From: an uncultured Acetatifactor sp.
GTDB lineage: Bacteria; Bacillota; Clostridia; Lachnospirales; Lachnospiraceae
Direction of reading: 5' to 3'
DNA: 54,404 nt
Assembly: GCA_934436245.1 (NCBI GenBank)
Contig: CAKSAM010000015.1
Coordinates: 1 to 54,404, forward strand
Below, one piece after another: positions 32,238 to 41,555 of the stretch. Under the pieces are notes generated by a model, which was given only the letters and a program-made list of their open reading frames with translations, searched no databases and had not been told where the DNA came from. The translations under genes and the position numbers were made by a program. Positions within the stretch are counted from its first letter, which is position 1; every line of letters starts with the position of its first letter.

Positions 32238-33529
32238 TGACAGCGAATGGTACAGCAATAGCGATTTTATTGATCAGCTTTCTGGTCATGATCTTTTTAA
32301 GATTCCCCATTGCCTATGCGGTGGCATTATCTTCCCTCTTATGTCTGTGGTATCAGCAGCTGCCATTTACCACCATTTGCCAGCAGATGGTAAAAGGTAT
32401 CAGCTCCTTTAGTCTGATGGCGGTTCCCTTCTTTATCACCATGGGATGCCTGATGGGATCGGGCGGTATTTCGGAGAAGCTGATCGCCCTGGCGGATGCC
32501 TGTGTAGGATGGATGACCGGAGGTATGGCCATGGTAAATATCGTGGCATCTTATTTCTTCGGTGGTATTTCCGGCTCTGCATCTGCAGATACTGCTTCTC
32601 TGGGAAGCATTCTGATCCCTATGATGGTAGAGCAGGGCTATGATGATGACTTCTCTACTGCAGTTACGATTACCTCTTCCTGTGAGGGACTGTTGGTTCC
32701 TCCCAGCCATAACATGGTAATCTATGCAATGAGTGCCGGAGGTGTGTCGGTAGGAAGCTTATTCCTGGCAGGATATGTACCCGGAGCATTGCTGGCAGTC
32801 TCCCTGATGATCGGTTCTTACATTATTTCCAAGAAACGCAAATATCCTAAGGGAGATAAGTTCAGCCTCAAGAGATTGGGAAAACAGTTATCCGTTTCTT
32901 TCTGGGCACTGGCAGCGGTGATCATCGTCGTGGTGGGTGTCGTAGGCGGATGGTTCACCGCAACCGAGTCTGCAGCCATCGCAGTTATTTACAGTCTGAT
33001 CGTCAGTGTATATATTTATAAAGGACTGGACTGGAAGGGTGTATGGAAAATTCTGGAATCCTGTATTGATACGTTGTCTATCGTACTGATCCTGATCTCC
33101 ACCTCCAGTATTTTCGGATACTGCCTGACTACTTTACATGTACCTGATCTGGCAGCCAATGCCATTATCGGCCTGACCAAGAATCCGGTGCTGATCGCAC
33201 TGCTTTTGAACTTGATACTTCTGGTATTGGGATGTATTATGGATATGGCACCGATCATTCTGATCGCGACACCGATCCTGCTTCCTATTGCCAACTCTAT
33301 CGGTATCAATGCGATCCAGTTCGGTATTATGATGATCTTAAACTGTGGTATCGGACTTCTGACACCTCCGGTAGGTGCGGTACTGTTTATCGGATCTGCA
33401 GTCAGCAAGGTAAAGATGGAGAGAGTGGTAAAGGCAACCCTGCCGTTCTATCTCTGCATGATCATAGTACTGCTTTTACTTACATTTATCCCGGAGATCA
33501 GTATGTTCCTGCCGAACCTGTTCAGCTAA
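32237..33529 (+). CDS. dctM: TRAP transporter large permease (DctM)
   Basis: 430 aa and about 12 membrane helices. DctM signatures are SFSLMAVPFFITMGCLMGSGGISEKLIALADACVGWMTGGMAMVNIVASYFFGGISGSASADTASLG near residues 53-120, and LGCIMDMAPIILIATPILLPIANSIGINAIQFGIMMILNCGIGLLTPPVG near 330-380. AGGAGGTGATAA precedes the ATG. Main transport subunit of the dctPQM system. Confidence 0.95.
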   Translation: MTANGTAIAILLISFLVMIFLRFPIAYAVALSSLLCLWYQQLPFTTICQQMVKGISSFSLMAVPFFITMGCLMGSGGISEKLIALADACVGWMTGGMAMVNIVASYFFGGISGSASADTASLGSILIPMMVEQGYDDDFSTAVTITSSCEGLLVPPSHNMVIYAMSAGGVSVGSLFLAGYVPGALLAVSLMIGSYIISKKRKYPKGDKFSLKRLGKQLSVSFWALAAVIIVVVGVVGGWFTATESAAIAVIYSLIVSVYIYKGLDWKGVWKILESCIDTLSIVLILISTSSIFGYCLTTLHVPDLAANAIIGLTKNPVLIALLLNLILLVLGCIMDMAPIILIATPILLPIANSIGINAIQFGIMMILNCGIGLLTPPVGAVLFIGSAVSKVKMERVVKATLPFYLCMIIVLLLLTFIPEISMFLPNLFS

Positions 33530-33587
33530 GAAAAGCTGTAGCATAAGTGTTGCAGAAAATAAGTAAAAAATAAGGATGTGTGACAGC

Positions 33588-34067
33588 ATGGAATACAAAT
33601 TTAATTGCGATGTAAAAGCTTCGGATCTGTGGAAACTATCCATGGCACGGACCTATCGTTCCTTTTTGGGTGTCATCAATATTGTGTTTACCATATCTAT
33701 GATAGCCATGACGGTGAAATTGTGGACGGGTTCCGGAGAGTTTTCCAGAGTACTGGAGATTCTGTGCTGTCTGATCTTCCCAGTGTTTCAGCCGTTGGCG
33801 ATTCTGGGCAGAAGCTATAAACAGGTGGAACAACAGCCAAAAGGTGTGGAACTGCTATTTCGAAATACCGGTATAGTGGTGACCTGCGGTGATAAAGAGG
33901 AAAAGATTCCCTGGAGCCGTGTCACCAGAGTGATCCGTCAGGATTCCATGATCGTCATCAAGACAGATGATTCTTATGGTTATATGATCATGAATCGTGC
34001 CATGGGAGAACAGAAGGATGCATTCTATAATGATCTGGTGACACTGTTGAAAAATCAAAAGAGATAA
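33588..34067 (+). CDS. YcxB-like membrane protein
   Basis: 159 aa. Two membrane helices (about 22-45 and 52-75) and a C-terminal soluble beta-rich domain (GVELLFRNTGIVVTCGDKEEKIPWSRVTRVIRQDSMIVIKTDDSYGYMIMNRAMGE), the arrangement of YcxB-like proteins, which are uncharacterised. The start at 33588 is preferred because AAGGA lies about 11 bases upstream; the ATG at 33576 overlaps that site. It ends the TRAP operon before a terminator. Confidence 0.8.
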   Translation: MEYKFNCDVKASDLWKLSMARTYRSFLGVINIVFTISMIAMTVKLWTGSGEFSRVLEILCCLIFPVFQPLAILGRSYKQVEQQPKGVELLFRNTGIVVTCGDKEEKIPWSRVTRVIRQDSMIVIKTDDSYGYMIMNRAMGEQKDAFYNDLVTLLKNQKR

Positions 34068-34073
34068 AAAGGA

Positions 34074-34115
34074 AAACAGCGTTGTGTTTTCGAAAAGCAT
34101 GACGCTGTTTCTTTA
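34074..34115 (+). terminator. Terminator before the histidine kinase gene
   Basis: AAACAGCGT pairs with ACGCTGTTT (34102-34110) around a 19-nt loop that itself holds TTTTCGAAAA; TCTTT follows. Confidence 0.75.
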
Positions 34116-34134
34116 TGGATGTGGTTGAAGGGTT

Positions 34135-35622
34135 ATGAAGGTCTGGAAAAAATTATCCATTAAAAATAAGATTCTGGTATATGCGGGAACTGTATTGCTG
34201 TTTTTTACGGTTGTCGTTCTTTTTGATGTCTGGATTGTGAAATATTTTATGGTGGACTTTAACCGGATCCTGGAAAACAATGTGGTCAGCGGAGAGATGA
34301 TCACTGCATTAGAAGCGGAAGTTACTTCCTTTGAAAATTTTTCCCGGATGGATACCGAAGAAAATGCTTCTGAGCTCCGAAGCAGGATAACGGAAACTAA
34401 AGAAAAGGTATATGCCTGTGATCTGGATTATGCAGCGCTGGGAGAGCGGCGGTTTGCCCAGCTGCAGGCGATCCGTAACAGCTATGAGATCTATACCGGG
34501 GCAAGAGATGCGGTAATGCAGGGGGAATATCAGGGGGATGCCTATATCAGGGAACTGTACAGGGTGTATGGCATGCAGACCTATCTGCACCAGTATATGC
34601 AGAGATTTCTGTCGGCCACCATTGAGGAAGGAAATCTCCGTTATCAGGAGCTGCTGCCCTCTGTATCCGGTATTGTAATGCTGGCCGTGATTCTGAGTAT
34701 TTTACTGGCATTTACCATGTTTGAAATCGCAAAGATGCTGAACCATTCTATGATGGATCCGATCATTAAACTGGTGACTGCCTCCAAGCAGATTGCTGCC
34801 AATGAGTTTTTTGTGGAAGACGTGGAGACAGACAATGAGGATGAACTGGGAGAACTGGTGCATGCCTTCAATAAAATGAAATATGCCACCGGAGAATATA
34901 TCAAGGCTCTGGAGGAAAAAAGAGAAGTACTGGACCGGCTGCACCAGCAGGAGCTGGAGAATCTGGCAACAGAAAAGCAGCTGGAAACCATGAATCTGGA
35001 AGTGCTGAAGAATCAGATACAGCCCCACTTTTTGTTCAATACGTTAAATGTAATAGCGGGAATGGCAGATCTGGAGGATGCTGTGACGACAGAGAAGATG
35101 ATCAATGCACTGAGCTCTCTGTTCCGCTACAATCTGAAGACGCAGCAGGCGGAAGTGTTCTTAAATCAGGAAATCAAAGTGGCAAAGGACTATATGTATC
35201 TCCAACAGATGCGTTTTGGCAGCAGAGTCAGCTTTACACTGGAGTGTATGGAAGATGCGGAGCATGTCCTGATGCCGACTTTTACGATACAGCCTTTATT
35301 GGAAAATGCTATCATACATGGCCTGGGACCGAAGGAAGAAGGCGGAAGTATTAACATGCAGGTCTTTCGTAAGGAAGATATGCTGCATATCCGGGTGGAA
35401 GACAGCGGCATCGGCATGACACAGATGGAAGTGATCCTGATAAGATGGAATCTTGCCAACGGCACCAATGAAGGTGTAGGGATTGGTATTTCCAATATTT
35501 ATGCAAGAATCCATTCCATGTATGGAAAGTGTAATTTTTATATAGAAAGTGAAAAGGGAAAAGGAACCGCCGTAGAAGTGGTGATTCCTTTCCATAAGGA
35601 TAAGGCTCCTGTGGAGAGATAA
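34135..35622 (+). CDS. LytS/YesM-type sensor histidine kinase
   Basis: 495 aa. The order is membrane helix (about 16-36), a helical extracytoplasmic sensor domain (about 40-178), a second membrane helix (about 182-205), HAMP (about 208-262), coiled coil, a His_kinase domain with phospho-acceptor His298 in NQIQPHFLFNTLNVIAGMADLED, and an HATPase domain ending in EDSGIGMTQME...GTNEGVGIGISNIYARIHSMYG. It pairs with the next gene, an AraC-type response regulator. The ribosome binding site is weak (GAAGGG). It lies directly behind the TRAP operon and before a TRAP-like binding protein, so it probably senses the TRAP substrate. Confidence 0.94.
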   Translation: MKVWKKLSIKNKILVYAGTVLLFFTVVVLFDVWIVKYFMVDFNRILENNVVSGEMITALEAEVTSFENFSRMDTEENASELRSRITETKEKVYACDLDYAALGERRFAQLQAIRNSYEIYTGARDAVMQGEYQGDAYIRELYRVYGMQTYLHQYMQRFLSATIEEGNLRYQELLPSVSGIVMLAVILSILLAFTMFEIAKMLNHSMMDPIIKLVTASKQIAANEFFVEDVETDNEDELGELVHAFNKMKYATGEYIKALEEKREVLDRLHQQELENLATEKQLETMNLEVLKNQIQPHFLFNTLNVIAGMADLEDAVTTEKMINALSSLFRYNLKTQQAEVFLNQEIKVAKDYMYLQQMRFGSRVSFTLECMEDAEHVLMPTFTIQPLLENAIIHGLGPKEEGGSINMQVFRKEDMLHIRVEDSGIGMTQMEVILIRWNLANGTNEGVGIGISNIYARIHSMYGKCNFYIESEKGKGTAVEVVIPFHKDKAPVER

Positions 35623-35647
35623 GCGAGAAAAGCAGAAGGAGAAAGTC

Positions 35648-36430
35648 ATGTATCGTATTTTGGTAGCAGATGATGAACCAATTGAACGGCAGGTGGTGTC
35701 AAAGCGCATACAAAAGAATTTTCCCGGGCAGATAGAGATTTTCACAGCGCAGAACGGCCGGGAGGCAATGGAGATTTTTGAGCATGAGAACTGTCAGATC
35801 GCAATTCTGGATATCTCCATGCCCGGCATCAACGGACTGGAGGCAGCGAAATATATCCGTAAAAAATATCCGGACAGTATCATCATATTTTTGACGGCTT
35901 ATGATGAGTTTAATTATGCAAAGCAGGCAATCGGGGTGAAAGCGCTGGAATATCTGTTAAAGCCGGGACGGGATGACGAACTTCAGGCAACACTGGAGGA
36001 AGCCTTCAGCCTGATCGACTGCAAGCGGACGCCAACAGTGGAAGAAGTACCGGAGACTTCGTCACAGATAGCAGCGGCAGACGAGGACTTGGATCATGCC
36101 CGGGTGAATGTGATCGCCTCGGAAATCGCTTCGTTTCTGGAAGCCCATTACCAGGATGATCTGTCCCTGCAATCGGTAGCCGGACGAATGGGATATTCGG
36201 AAGTGTATTTCTGTAGACTGTTTAAGAATTGTTTTGACAAGACCTTTATTATGTACCTGAATGATCTGCGTATGACAAAGGCAGTGGAACTGCTGAAAGA
36301 TATTTCCATCAACATCAAGGAGATCAGTGAGAGAGTAGGGTACAGAGATGCCAACTATTTCACCAGAATTTTTAAGAAAAAAATGGGCATGACACCCAGT
36401 GAGTTCCGGAATAAAAAGGAGATGCCATGA
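35648..36430 (+). CDS. AraC-type response regulator (YesN type)
   Basis: 260 aa. Receiver domain 1-120 with acidic pair DDE, phospho-acceptor Asp55 in IAILDISMPGINGLEA, Thr in FLTAYDEF and Lys in YLLKPGR. C-terminal AraC double helix-turn-helix (about 160-258: SLQSVAGRMGYSEVYFCRLFKNCFDKTFIMYLNDLRMTKAVELLKDISINIKEISERVGYRDANYFTRIFKKKMGMTPSEFR). AGAAGGAGAAAGTC precedes the ATG. Its stop overlaps the next start by 4 bp. Likely activator of the TRAP operon. Confidence 0.95.
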   Translation: MYRILVADDEPIERQVVSKRIQKNFPGQIEIFTAQNGREAMEIFEHENCQIAILDISMPGINGLEAAKYIRKKYPDSIIIFLTAYDEFNYAKQAIGVKALEYLLKPGRDDELQATLEEAFSLIDCKRTPTVEEVPETSSQIAAADEDLDHARVNVIASEIASFLEAHYQDDLSLQSVAGRMGYSEVYFCRLFKNCFDKTFIMYLNDLRMTKAVELLKDISINIKEISERVGYRDANYFTRIFKKKMGMTPSEFRNKKEMP

Positions 36431-37431
36431 ACAAAAAACTGATATTGTCATGGGGCGTTTTTGCTGTTATGGTCATAGTAACGGCGTGCTTGTTGTTTAT
36501 TACGAAAAAACCGGAAGAAGCACCGGAATATGTATTGTTCTATGCGGAGAATCAGACGGCGGATTATCCGACGACCCTGGGGGCACAGCGTTTCGCCGAA
36601 CTGGTGCAGGAGCGTACCGGAGGACGGATCCACATCATCGTTGAGAGTGAAGCCAAACTGGGGGCGGAAAGCGAAGTGCTGGAACAGATCAAATACGGAG
36701 GGATCGCTTTTGCAAGAGTTTCCCTGTCGCAGATCGCAGAACAGGCACCGGAGATGAATGTACTGCAACTGCCGTATCTGTACAGAGATTCGGAGCACAT
36801 GTGGAGAGTATTGGACGGAGAAATCGGAGAGGAATTTCTACAGAAGGTCTCTGCGTACGGATATACAGGATTGTCCTGGTATGATGCCGGTGCCAGAAGC
36901 TTCTACAGTGTGGAGAAGCCCATTACCTGTCTGGAGGATTTTCAGGGAATGACGATCCGTGTGCAGGAATCGGACATGATGGCGGATATGGTGGAAGCGT
37001 TGGGCGCCAAAGCGGTAAAGATCGCATATTCCTCAGTGTATTCCGCATTGCAGCGCCATACCATTGACGGGGCAGAGAACAACTGGCCCTCTTATGAGGC
37101 CATGAATCATTATGAAGTGGCACCGTATTTTACGGAAGATGAGCATACGAGAGTGCCGGAGATGCAGATCTGTTCTGCATCGATCTGGGAACAACTGTCA
37201 GATGAGGACCGGGAAATCCTGCGGGAATGTGCCAGAGAGTCTGCGGAGTATGAAAGAGAACTATGGAAAGACAGAGAGGAACAGTCCAGACAGACCGCCA
37301 TTGCCAACGGAACCCAGGTGATCACCCTTTCTGCGGAAGAAAAGGAACGGTTCCGTAATGCCATGAGTAATCTTTACGTAACGTATTGTGCGGACAGAGC
37401 GGAACTGATCCAAAAAATTATGGAACAATGA
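36427..37431 (+). CDS. Membrane-anchored TRAP-type binding protein, probable sensor partner
   Basis: 334 aa of the DctP family (RFAELVQERTGGRIHIIVESEAKLGAESEVLEQIKYGGI; FQGMTIRVQESDMMADMVEALGAKAVKIAYSSVYSALQRHTIDGAENNWPSYE), including the conserved arginine in TIRVQES. The N-terminus (LILSWGVFAVMVIVTACLLFITKKPEE) is a long hydrophobic segment that continues past the only cysteine, so a transmembrane anchor is more likely than lipid processing. It overlaps the response-regulator gene by 4 bp, making a kinase/regulator/binding-protein unit. No second permease gene accompanies it, so a signalling role is inferred. Confidence 0.85.
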   Translation: MNKKLILSWGVFAVMVIVTACLLFITKKPEEAPEYVLFYAENQTADYPTTLGAQRFAELVQERTGGRIHIIVESEAKLGAESEVLEQIKYGGIAFARVSLSQIAEQAPEMNVLQLPYLYRDSEHMWRVLDGEIGEEFLQKVSAYGYTGLSWYDAGARSFYSVEKPITCLEDFQGMTIRVQESDMMADMVEALGAKAVKIAYSSVYSALQRHTIDGAENNWPSYEAMNHYEVAPYFTEDEHTRVPEMQICSASIWEQLSDEDREILRECARESAEYERELWKDREEQSRQTAIANGTQVITLSAEEKERFRNAMSNLYVTYCADRAELIQKIMEQ

Positions 37432-37459
37432 TAGAATTAAAAAATGGGAGAATGTTGTT

Positions 37460-38656
37460 ATGAAAGTATTTGAAAACAGGAAGCAGAATAAGCAGCTGGG
37501 ACTGACCTATGCTGTATTTTTAATGAACGGTATGCTGGCATTGTCCATCGGATCTCTGCTTCCTTTTGTACGGGACGCCAGAGGACTGGATTACGGATTT
37601 TGTGGACTGATCGTCAGCCTTCATTCTGTGGGAAATCTGTTTTCCAGCTTTTTCGCAGGGACGCTGCCGCTTGTCATCGGCAAAAAGAAGAGCATTCTGC
37701 TCTTTCAGTCGGCCTTTGCCATTTCTTATTGCATGATTTTGTTTGGAAAAGGAAATCTGGTACTGGCTGCTGCCTTTCTCATGACCGGACTGGCCAGGGG
37801 AGCGGCAAGTAACTATTGTAATTCCAAGATCAACAATCTGGCACCGGGGAAGGCGTGGATCATTAACGGTCTGCATGCCATGTTTTCCATCGGCGCTTTT
37901 GTGTTCCCGATCCTGCTCACCCTGATCACAGGAACCCATGCGGATCACTGGGTGTACGCCTGCATGCTCATGATAGCGCTGGGGGTACTTACCTGGATTT
38001 TGTATCTGCTGATCCCGGAGGATGAGGATGTGGTAGCAGCGGCCCCAGCAGCAGAAGAGGCAAAGGAGAGCAACTGGGGATTTTTAAAGGAGCCTCTTTT
38101 TTATCTGGTGATCCTGACGCTCTTTTTCTATCTGTGTGCGGAACAGGGTGTCATCGGATGGATGATCACTTATTTTAAGGACACAGAGCTTCTGAGCCCT
38201 TCCGTGTCTACTATCACAGCCAGTGTACAGTGGTTGATGATCCTGCTGGGACGTCTGTCTGCGGCATTTTTGTCCTTAAAGATTGCCAAGGAAAAGCTGT
38301 TGCCGGTAATGGGCGTGGGACTGGTTGCCTTTTTCATTATTTTGATCTTCAGTAAAACGACTTTTTGGATTATGTTCGGAATCGTTGGATTCGGATACAG
38401 CATGGCGGGGATTTATCCCACCACAGTATCCTTTGCGGGAAAATTGCTTCAGAAATATTCCATGGCATGGAGTTTCATCCTGACCACAGCGAGCTTCGGC
38501 TCTATTCTGATGCCTTCCGTTATCGGAAAGATCGCAGCAGACGCCGGCATCGCTGTGGGGATGAGTTCAGTGGCAGTGGTACTTGTCATTGACTTTGTAT
38601 GTATCATTGCCCTGTGTATGTATTCCGTCAGATCTCAGAAGGAACGTATTTCTTAA
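37460..38656 (+). CDS. Major facilitator superfamily transporter
   Basis: 398 aa and 12 membrane helices, with a charged loop EDEDVVAAAPAAEEAKESN between helices 6 and 7. First-half sequence NGMLALSIGSLLPFVRDARGLDYGFCGLIVSLHSVGNLFSSFFAGTLPLVIGKKKSI is MFS-like. Substrate unknown; its neighbours suggest a uronate or related sugar. GGGAGAATGTTGTT precedes the ATG. Its last 29 bp overlap the end of uxuB on the other strand. Confidence 0.88.
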   Translation: MKVFENRKQNKQLGLTYAVFLMNGMLALSIGSLLPFVRDARGLDYGFCGLIVSLHSVGNLFSSFFAGTLPLVIGKKKSILLFQSAFAISYCMILFGKGNLVLAAAFLMTGLARGAASNYCNSKINNLAPGKAWIINGLHAMFSIGAFVFPILLTLITGTHADHWVYACMLMIALGVLTWILYLLIPEDEDVVAAAPAAEEAKESNWGFLKEPLFYLVILTLFFYLCAEQGVIGWMITYFKDTELLSPSVSTITASVQWLMILLGRLSAAFLSLKIAKEKLLPVMGVGLVAFFIILIFSKTTFWIMFGIVGFGYSMAGIYPTTVSFAGKLLQKYSMAWSFILTTASFGSILMPSVIGKIAADAGIAVGMSSVAVVLVIDFVCIIALCMYSVRSQKERIS

Positions 38657-40253
38657 GTGTGGCAGTCACGGCTCCCACACCGGAGCTTAATTCTGCAAAA
38701 TACTGTTTTACCAGTGCATCCATGCCGATGGCGTGGAGGTTCACACCGAATATTTTCTCATTGGCGAGCAATGCGTCCAGCTTTGACAGATCCTTGGGAG
38801 CGGAACTCAGTTCGTAATCTGCAACGTACTGACGGGCTTCTTCTAACAGGGGGTCTGAGCTGGGCGTAAATTTTTGTCCCTCATCATCGATGCCCATGAG
38901 ATACCGGAGCCATCCGGCATAGACCAGAGGAATCAGCTTCAGGTCTTCCGTATGCAGGTCTGGAGAAGCTTCGTAAGCTTTGATGGTCTCGCCGAAGCGG
39001 ATAGAAAGCTTCTGGGAGGTATCGGTAGCGATTCTCTGGGGGGAATCCGGAAGGAAGGGATTGGGGATTCTCACGTTCACCACTTCATCGATGAATTTCT
39101 TTGGATCCAGGATGCCGGGATTTACCACTACGGGAAGTCCTTCTTTGTAACCGATGACTTCCACCATGTTTTTCAATAACGGGTTCTTCATCTCTTCGGA
39201 GATTAAGGTATATCCCAGAAGGCAGCCATAGATGGCCAGTGCGGTGTGCAGAGGATTCAGGCAGGTACATACCTTCATTTTCTCCACTTTGTCTACGGTC
39301 GCTCTGTCGGTGAAGATGATGCCGCCTTTGTCCAGTGCGGGCTTACCGTTTGGAAAAGCATCTTCGATCACGAGATATTCACATTCCTCCGCATTGACAA
39401 AGGGAGCAATGTAGGTGTTCCTGGAAGTAACTACGGCATCCAGACCGCCGATATGATCCTCGGCCAGCATAGCTTCTACTTTGGCATCGGGTCTGGGGGT
39501 GATCTTGTCGATCATGCTCCAGGGGAAGGTGACTTTCGTCTGGTCATTGACGTAGCCTAAGAAGCCGGTTTCCACCAGTCCGTTGTCGGTCCATGCCTTG
39601 GCGAACGCATTGACAGCGGCATATAATTTGTCACCGTTATGGGAGCAGTTGTCCATGCTGACCATGGCAATGGGCAGTTCGCCGTGGGTGTATCTGGTAT
39701 AAAGCAGGGAGACTACCTTGCCCAGGTAGCTTTCGGGGGCTTCGGGACCTTTTTCGAAGTCAGCGGCTACTGCGGGGAAGAGTTCTCCTTTGGCATTGGC
39801 GGTGGCATAGCCTTTTTCAGTGATGGTAAAGCTGGCCATCTGGAGAGAAGGATTTTCAAAAATCTCCCGGAGACGTGCATATTCTGCTTCGTTTTTGCTG
39901 TCCAGGATCAGAGACTCCATGATGCTGCCTACGATGGTCTTTTCCACGGTGTTGTCGGCCTTTAAGGTGGCGAGAATGCTTAAATTGTCGTGGGGACGGT
40001 AGCTTTTTTCAATGATCTCATAGTCATAGCCTTCCGCTGCGATAAGACCGGTATCCAGAACGCCGCTGTTTAACAGATTCTGTGCTACGTTGGCCTGAAA
40101 GGCACGGAAGATATTGCCGGCACCGAAGTGGATCCAGTGGGGATGTTCAACGGTGTTTTTATGAACGGTATCGTAATCGAATTCCGGCAGATGATAACCG
40201 GCAGCGAGAAATGCGTTCCGGTCGTCATGAAGACTTTTTAAGGTAAGTTCCAT
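38628..40253 (-). CDS. uxuB: D-mannonate oxidoreductase (fructuronate reductase)
   Basis: 541 aa, long-chain mannitol dehydrogenase family. NAD-binding start HWIHFGAGNIFRAFQANV (about residues 41-58), then MASFTITEKGYA, the family segment MVSMDNCSHNGDKL and TCLNPLHTALAIYGCLLGY. It interconverts fructuronate and mannonate. On the minus strand GGAGGAAACCATT precedes the ATG at 40253. It is downstream of uxuA with a 44-bp gap, so both are one operon that passes glucuronate-derived carbon to 2-keto-3-deoxygluconate. Confidence 0.93.
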   Translation of the reverse strand: MELTLKSLHDDRNAFLAAGYHLPEFDYDTVHKNTVEHPHWIHFGAGNIFRAFQANVAQNLLNSGVLDTGLIAAEGYDYEIIEKSYRPHDNLSILATLKADNTVEKTIVGSIMESLILDSKNEAEYARLREIFENPSLQMASFTITEKGYATANAKGELFPAVAADFEKGPEAPESYLGKVVSLLYTRYTHGELPIAMVSMDNCSHNGDKLYAAVNAFAKAWTDNGLVETGFLGYVNDQTKVTFPWSMIDKITPRPDAKVEAMLAEDHIGGLDAVVTSRNTYIAPFVNAEECEYLVIEDAFPNGKPALDKGGIIFTDRATVDKVEKMKVCTCLNPLHTALAIYGCLLGYTLISEEMKNPLLKNMVEVIGYKEGLPVVVNPGILDPKKFIDEVVNVRIPNPFLPDSPQRIATDTSQKLSIRFGETIKAYEASPDLHTEDLKLIPLVYAGWLRYLMGIDDEGQKFTPSSDPLLEEARQYVADYELSSAPKDLSKLDALLANEKIFGVNLHAIGMDALVKQYFAELSSGVGAVTATLKKYVPSEI

Positions 40254-40297
40254 AATGGTTTCCTCCAAACTGATTTGTGAGTTTTCAGGTGCGATGG

Positions 40298-41371
40298 TTA
40301 TTTCTGTTTATGGGATTTTTCAATAGCTTCCCACAGCCCGTTTAAATAGGTGGCGCCTAAAGCCCTGTCGTACAGTCCGTATCCGGGCATGGCCACTTCA
40401 TCCCAGATCATACGTCCGTGATCGGGACGGATGGGACCGTCAAAACCAATATCATAAAGAGCCAGCATGATCTCGTACATATCGAAGGTTCCATCGCTGG
40501 ACAGATGTGCAGCCTCCTCGAAATCAGTAGGAGAGTTGAACTTCAGGTTTCTGACATGGGCGAAATGAATGCGGCCTTTCAGGGAGCGGATCATATCCGG
40601 CAGATCGTTTTCCAGGTTGGTGCCGTAGGAACCGGAACAGAAGGTAACACCATTGTGAGGGTTATCCACCATCTTCATCATGCGCAGGATATTCTGCTTG
40701 TTGATGATGATACGGGGCAGACCGAAGACGCTCCATGCTGGATCATCGGGGTGGATCGCCATGTTAATGTCATATTTATCACAGGTAGGCATGATGCGCT
40801 CCAGGAAATATTTCAGGTTGGCGAAGAGTTTTTCGTCATCCACATCCTTGTACATTTCGAATAATTCTTTGACATGAGCCATGCGCTCAGGTTCCCATCC
40901 GGGCATTACGGTGCCATTCATATCTCCGGCAATGGATTCGAACATTTTAGCCGGATCAATAGCATCTACGGCTGCCTGATTGTAAGCAAGGACTGTGGAG
41001 CCATCGGGACGCATTCTGGCAAGCTCGGTACGGGTCCAGTCAAAGACCGGCATGAAATTGTAGCATACCATGTGGATGCCTGCCTGACCGAGGCGTTCCA
41101 GGGTAGTGATGTAATTGTCAATATACTGTTCGCGGTCAGGGGAACCAATCTTGATGGCATCGTGGATGTTGACACTCTCGATACCGGCCAGCTGTAAGCC
41201 TGCAGCCTCGATCTCAGCCTTCAGAGCAAGGATATCCTCCATTTCCCAGACCTCTCCGGGTGCGGTGCCATAGAGGGTGGAAATCACTCCGGTAACGCCG
41301 GGGATCTGACGGATCTGTTTTAAGGTGACGGTGTCGTATTTGCTGCCATACCAACGTAATGTCATTTGCAT
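40298..41371 (-). CDS. uxuA: D-mannonate dehydratase
   Basis: 357 aa, the clostridial length for UxuA (E. coli form is longer). TIM-barrel start MTLRWYGSKYDTVTLKQIRQIPGVTGVISTLYGTAPGEVWE, metal-site segments MAIHPDDPAWSVFGLPRII, NGVTFCSGSYG, IHFAHVRNL and DGPIRPDHGRMIWDE. It dehydrates mannonate to 2-keto-3-deoxygluconate with a divalent metal. The start at 41371 is set by AAGGAGGATTTTTATC on the minus strand. Divergent from the AraC gene at 41556. Confidence 0.95.
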   Translation of the reverse strand: MQMTLRWYGSKYDTVTLKQIRQIPGVTGVISTLYGTAPGEVWEMEDILALKAEIEAAGLQLAGIESVNIHDAIKIGSPDREQYIDNYITTLERLGQAGIHMVCYNFMPVFDWTRTELARMRPDGSTVLAYNQAAVDAIDPAKMFESIAGDMNGTVMPGWEPERMAHVKELFEMYKDVDDEKLFANLKYFLERIMPTCDKYDINMAIHPDDPAWSVFGLPRIIINKQNILRMMKMVDNPHNGVTFCSGSYGTNLENDLPDMIRSLKGRIHFAHVRNLKFNSPTDFEEAAHLSSDGTFDMYEIMLALYDIGFDGPIRPDHGRMIWDEVAMPGYGLYDRALGATYLNGLWEAIEKSHKQK

Positions 41372-41457
41372 GATAAAAATCCTCCTTATAGAAAAAATGG
41401 TTTCGTTCTTTGCTGGCTTAAGCATAACAGATTTACAAATGCATTAAAATAGCATGA

Positions 41458-41485
41458 ATTGCTTGAAATAGTGCAAAAATTGCTT
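41458..41485. promoter_or_regulatory. Direct repeats between uxuA and the AraC gene
   Basis: ATTGCTT occurs at 41458-41464 and 41479-41485, 21 bp apart (two DNA turns). Each is preceded by a TAG about 8-10 bases upstream. This is the usual arrangement of an AraC-family operator. A TATAGT (41486-41491) follows on the plus strand. Confidence 0.45.
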
Positions 41486-41555
41486 TATAGTAAGACAGAG
41501 GGCAATGATCATGGGAAAATAAGGGCTGAAAGGCATGATACAGGAGAGTAAACGG

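Noticed and set aside
36427..37431. Second complete TRAP transporter
   Set aside because: Only a binding-protein gene is present; the following gene is an MFS carrier, not DctQ or DctM.
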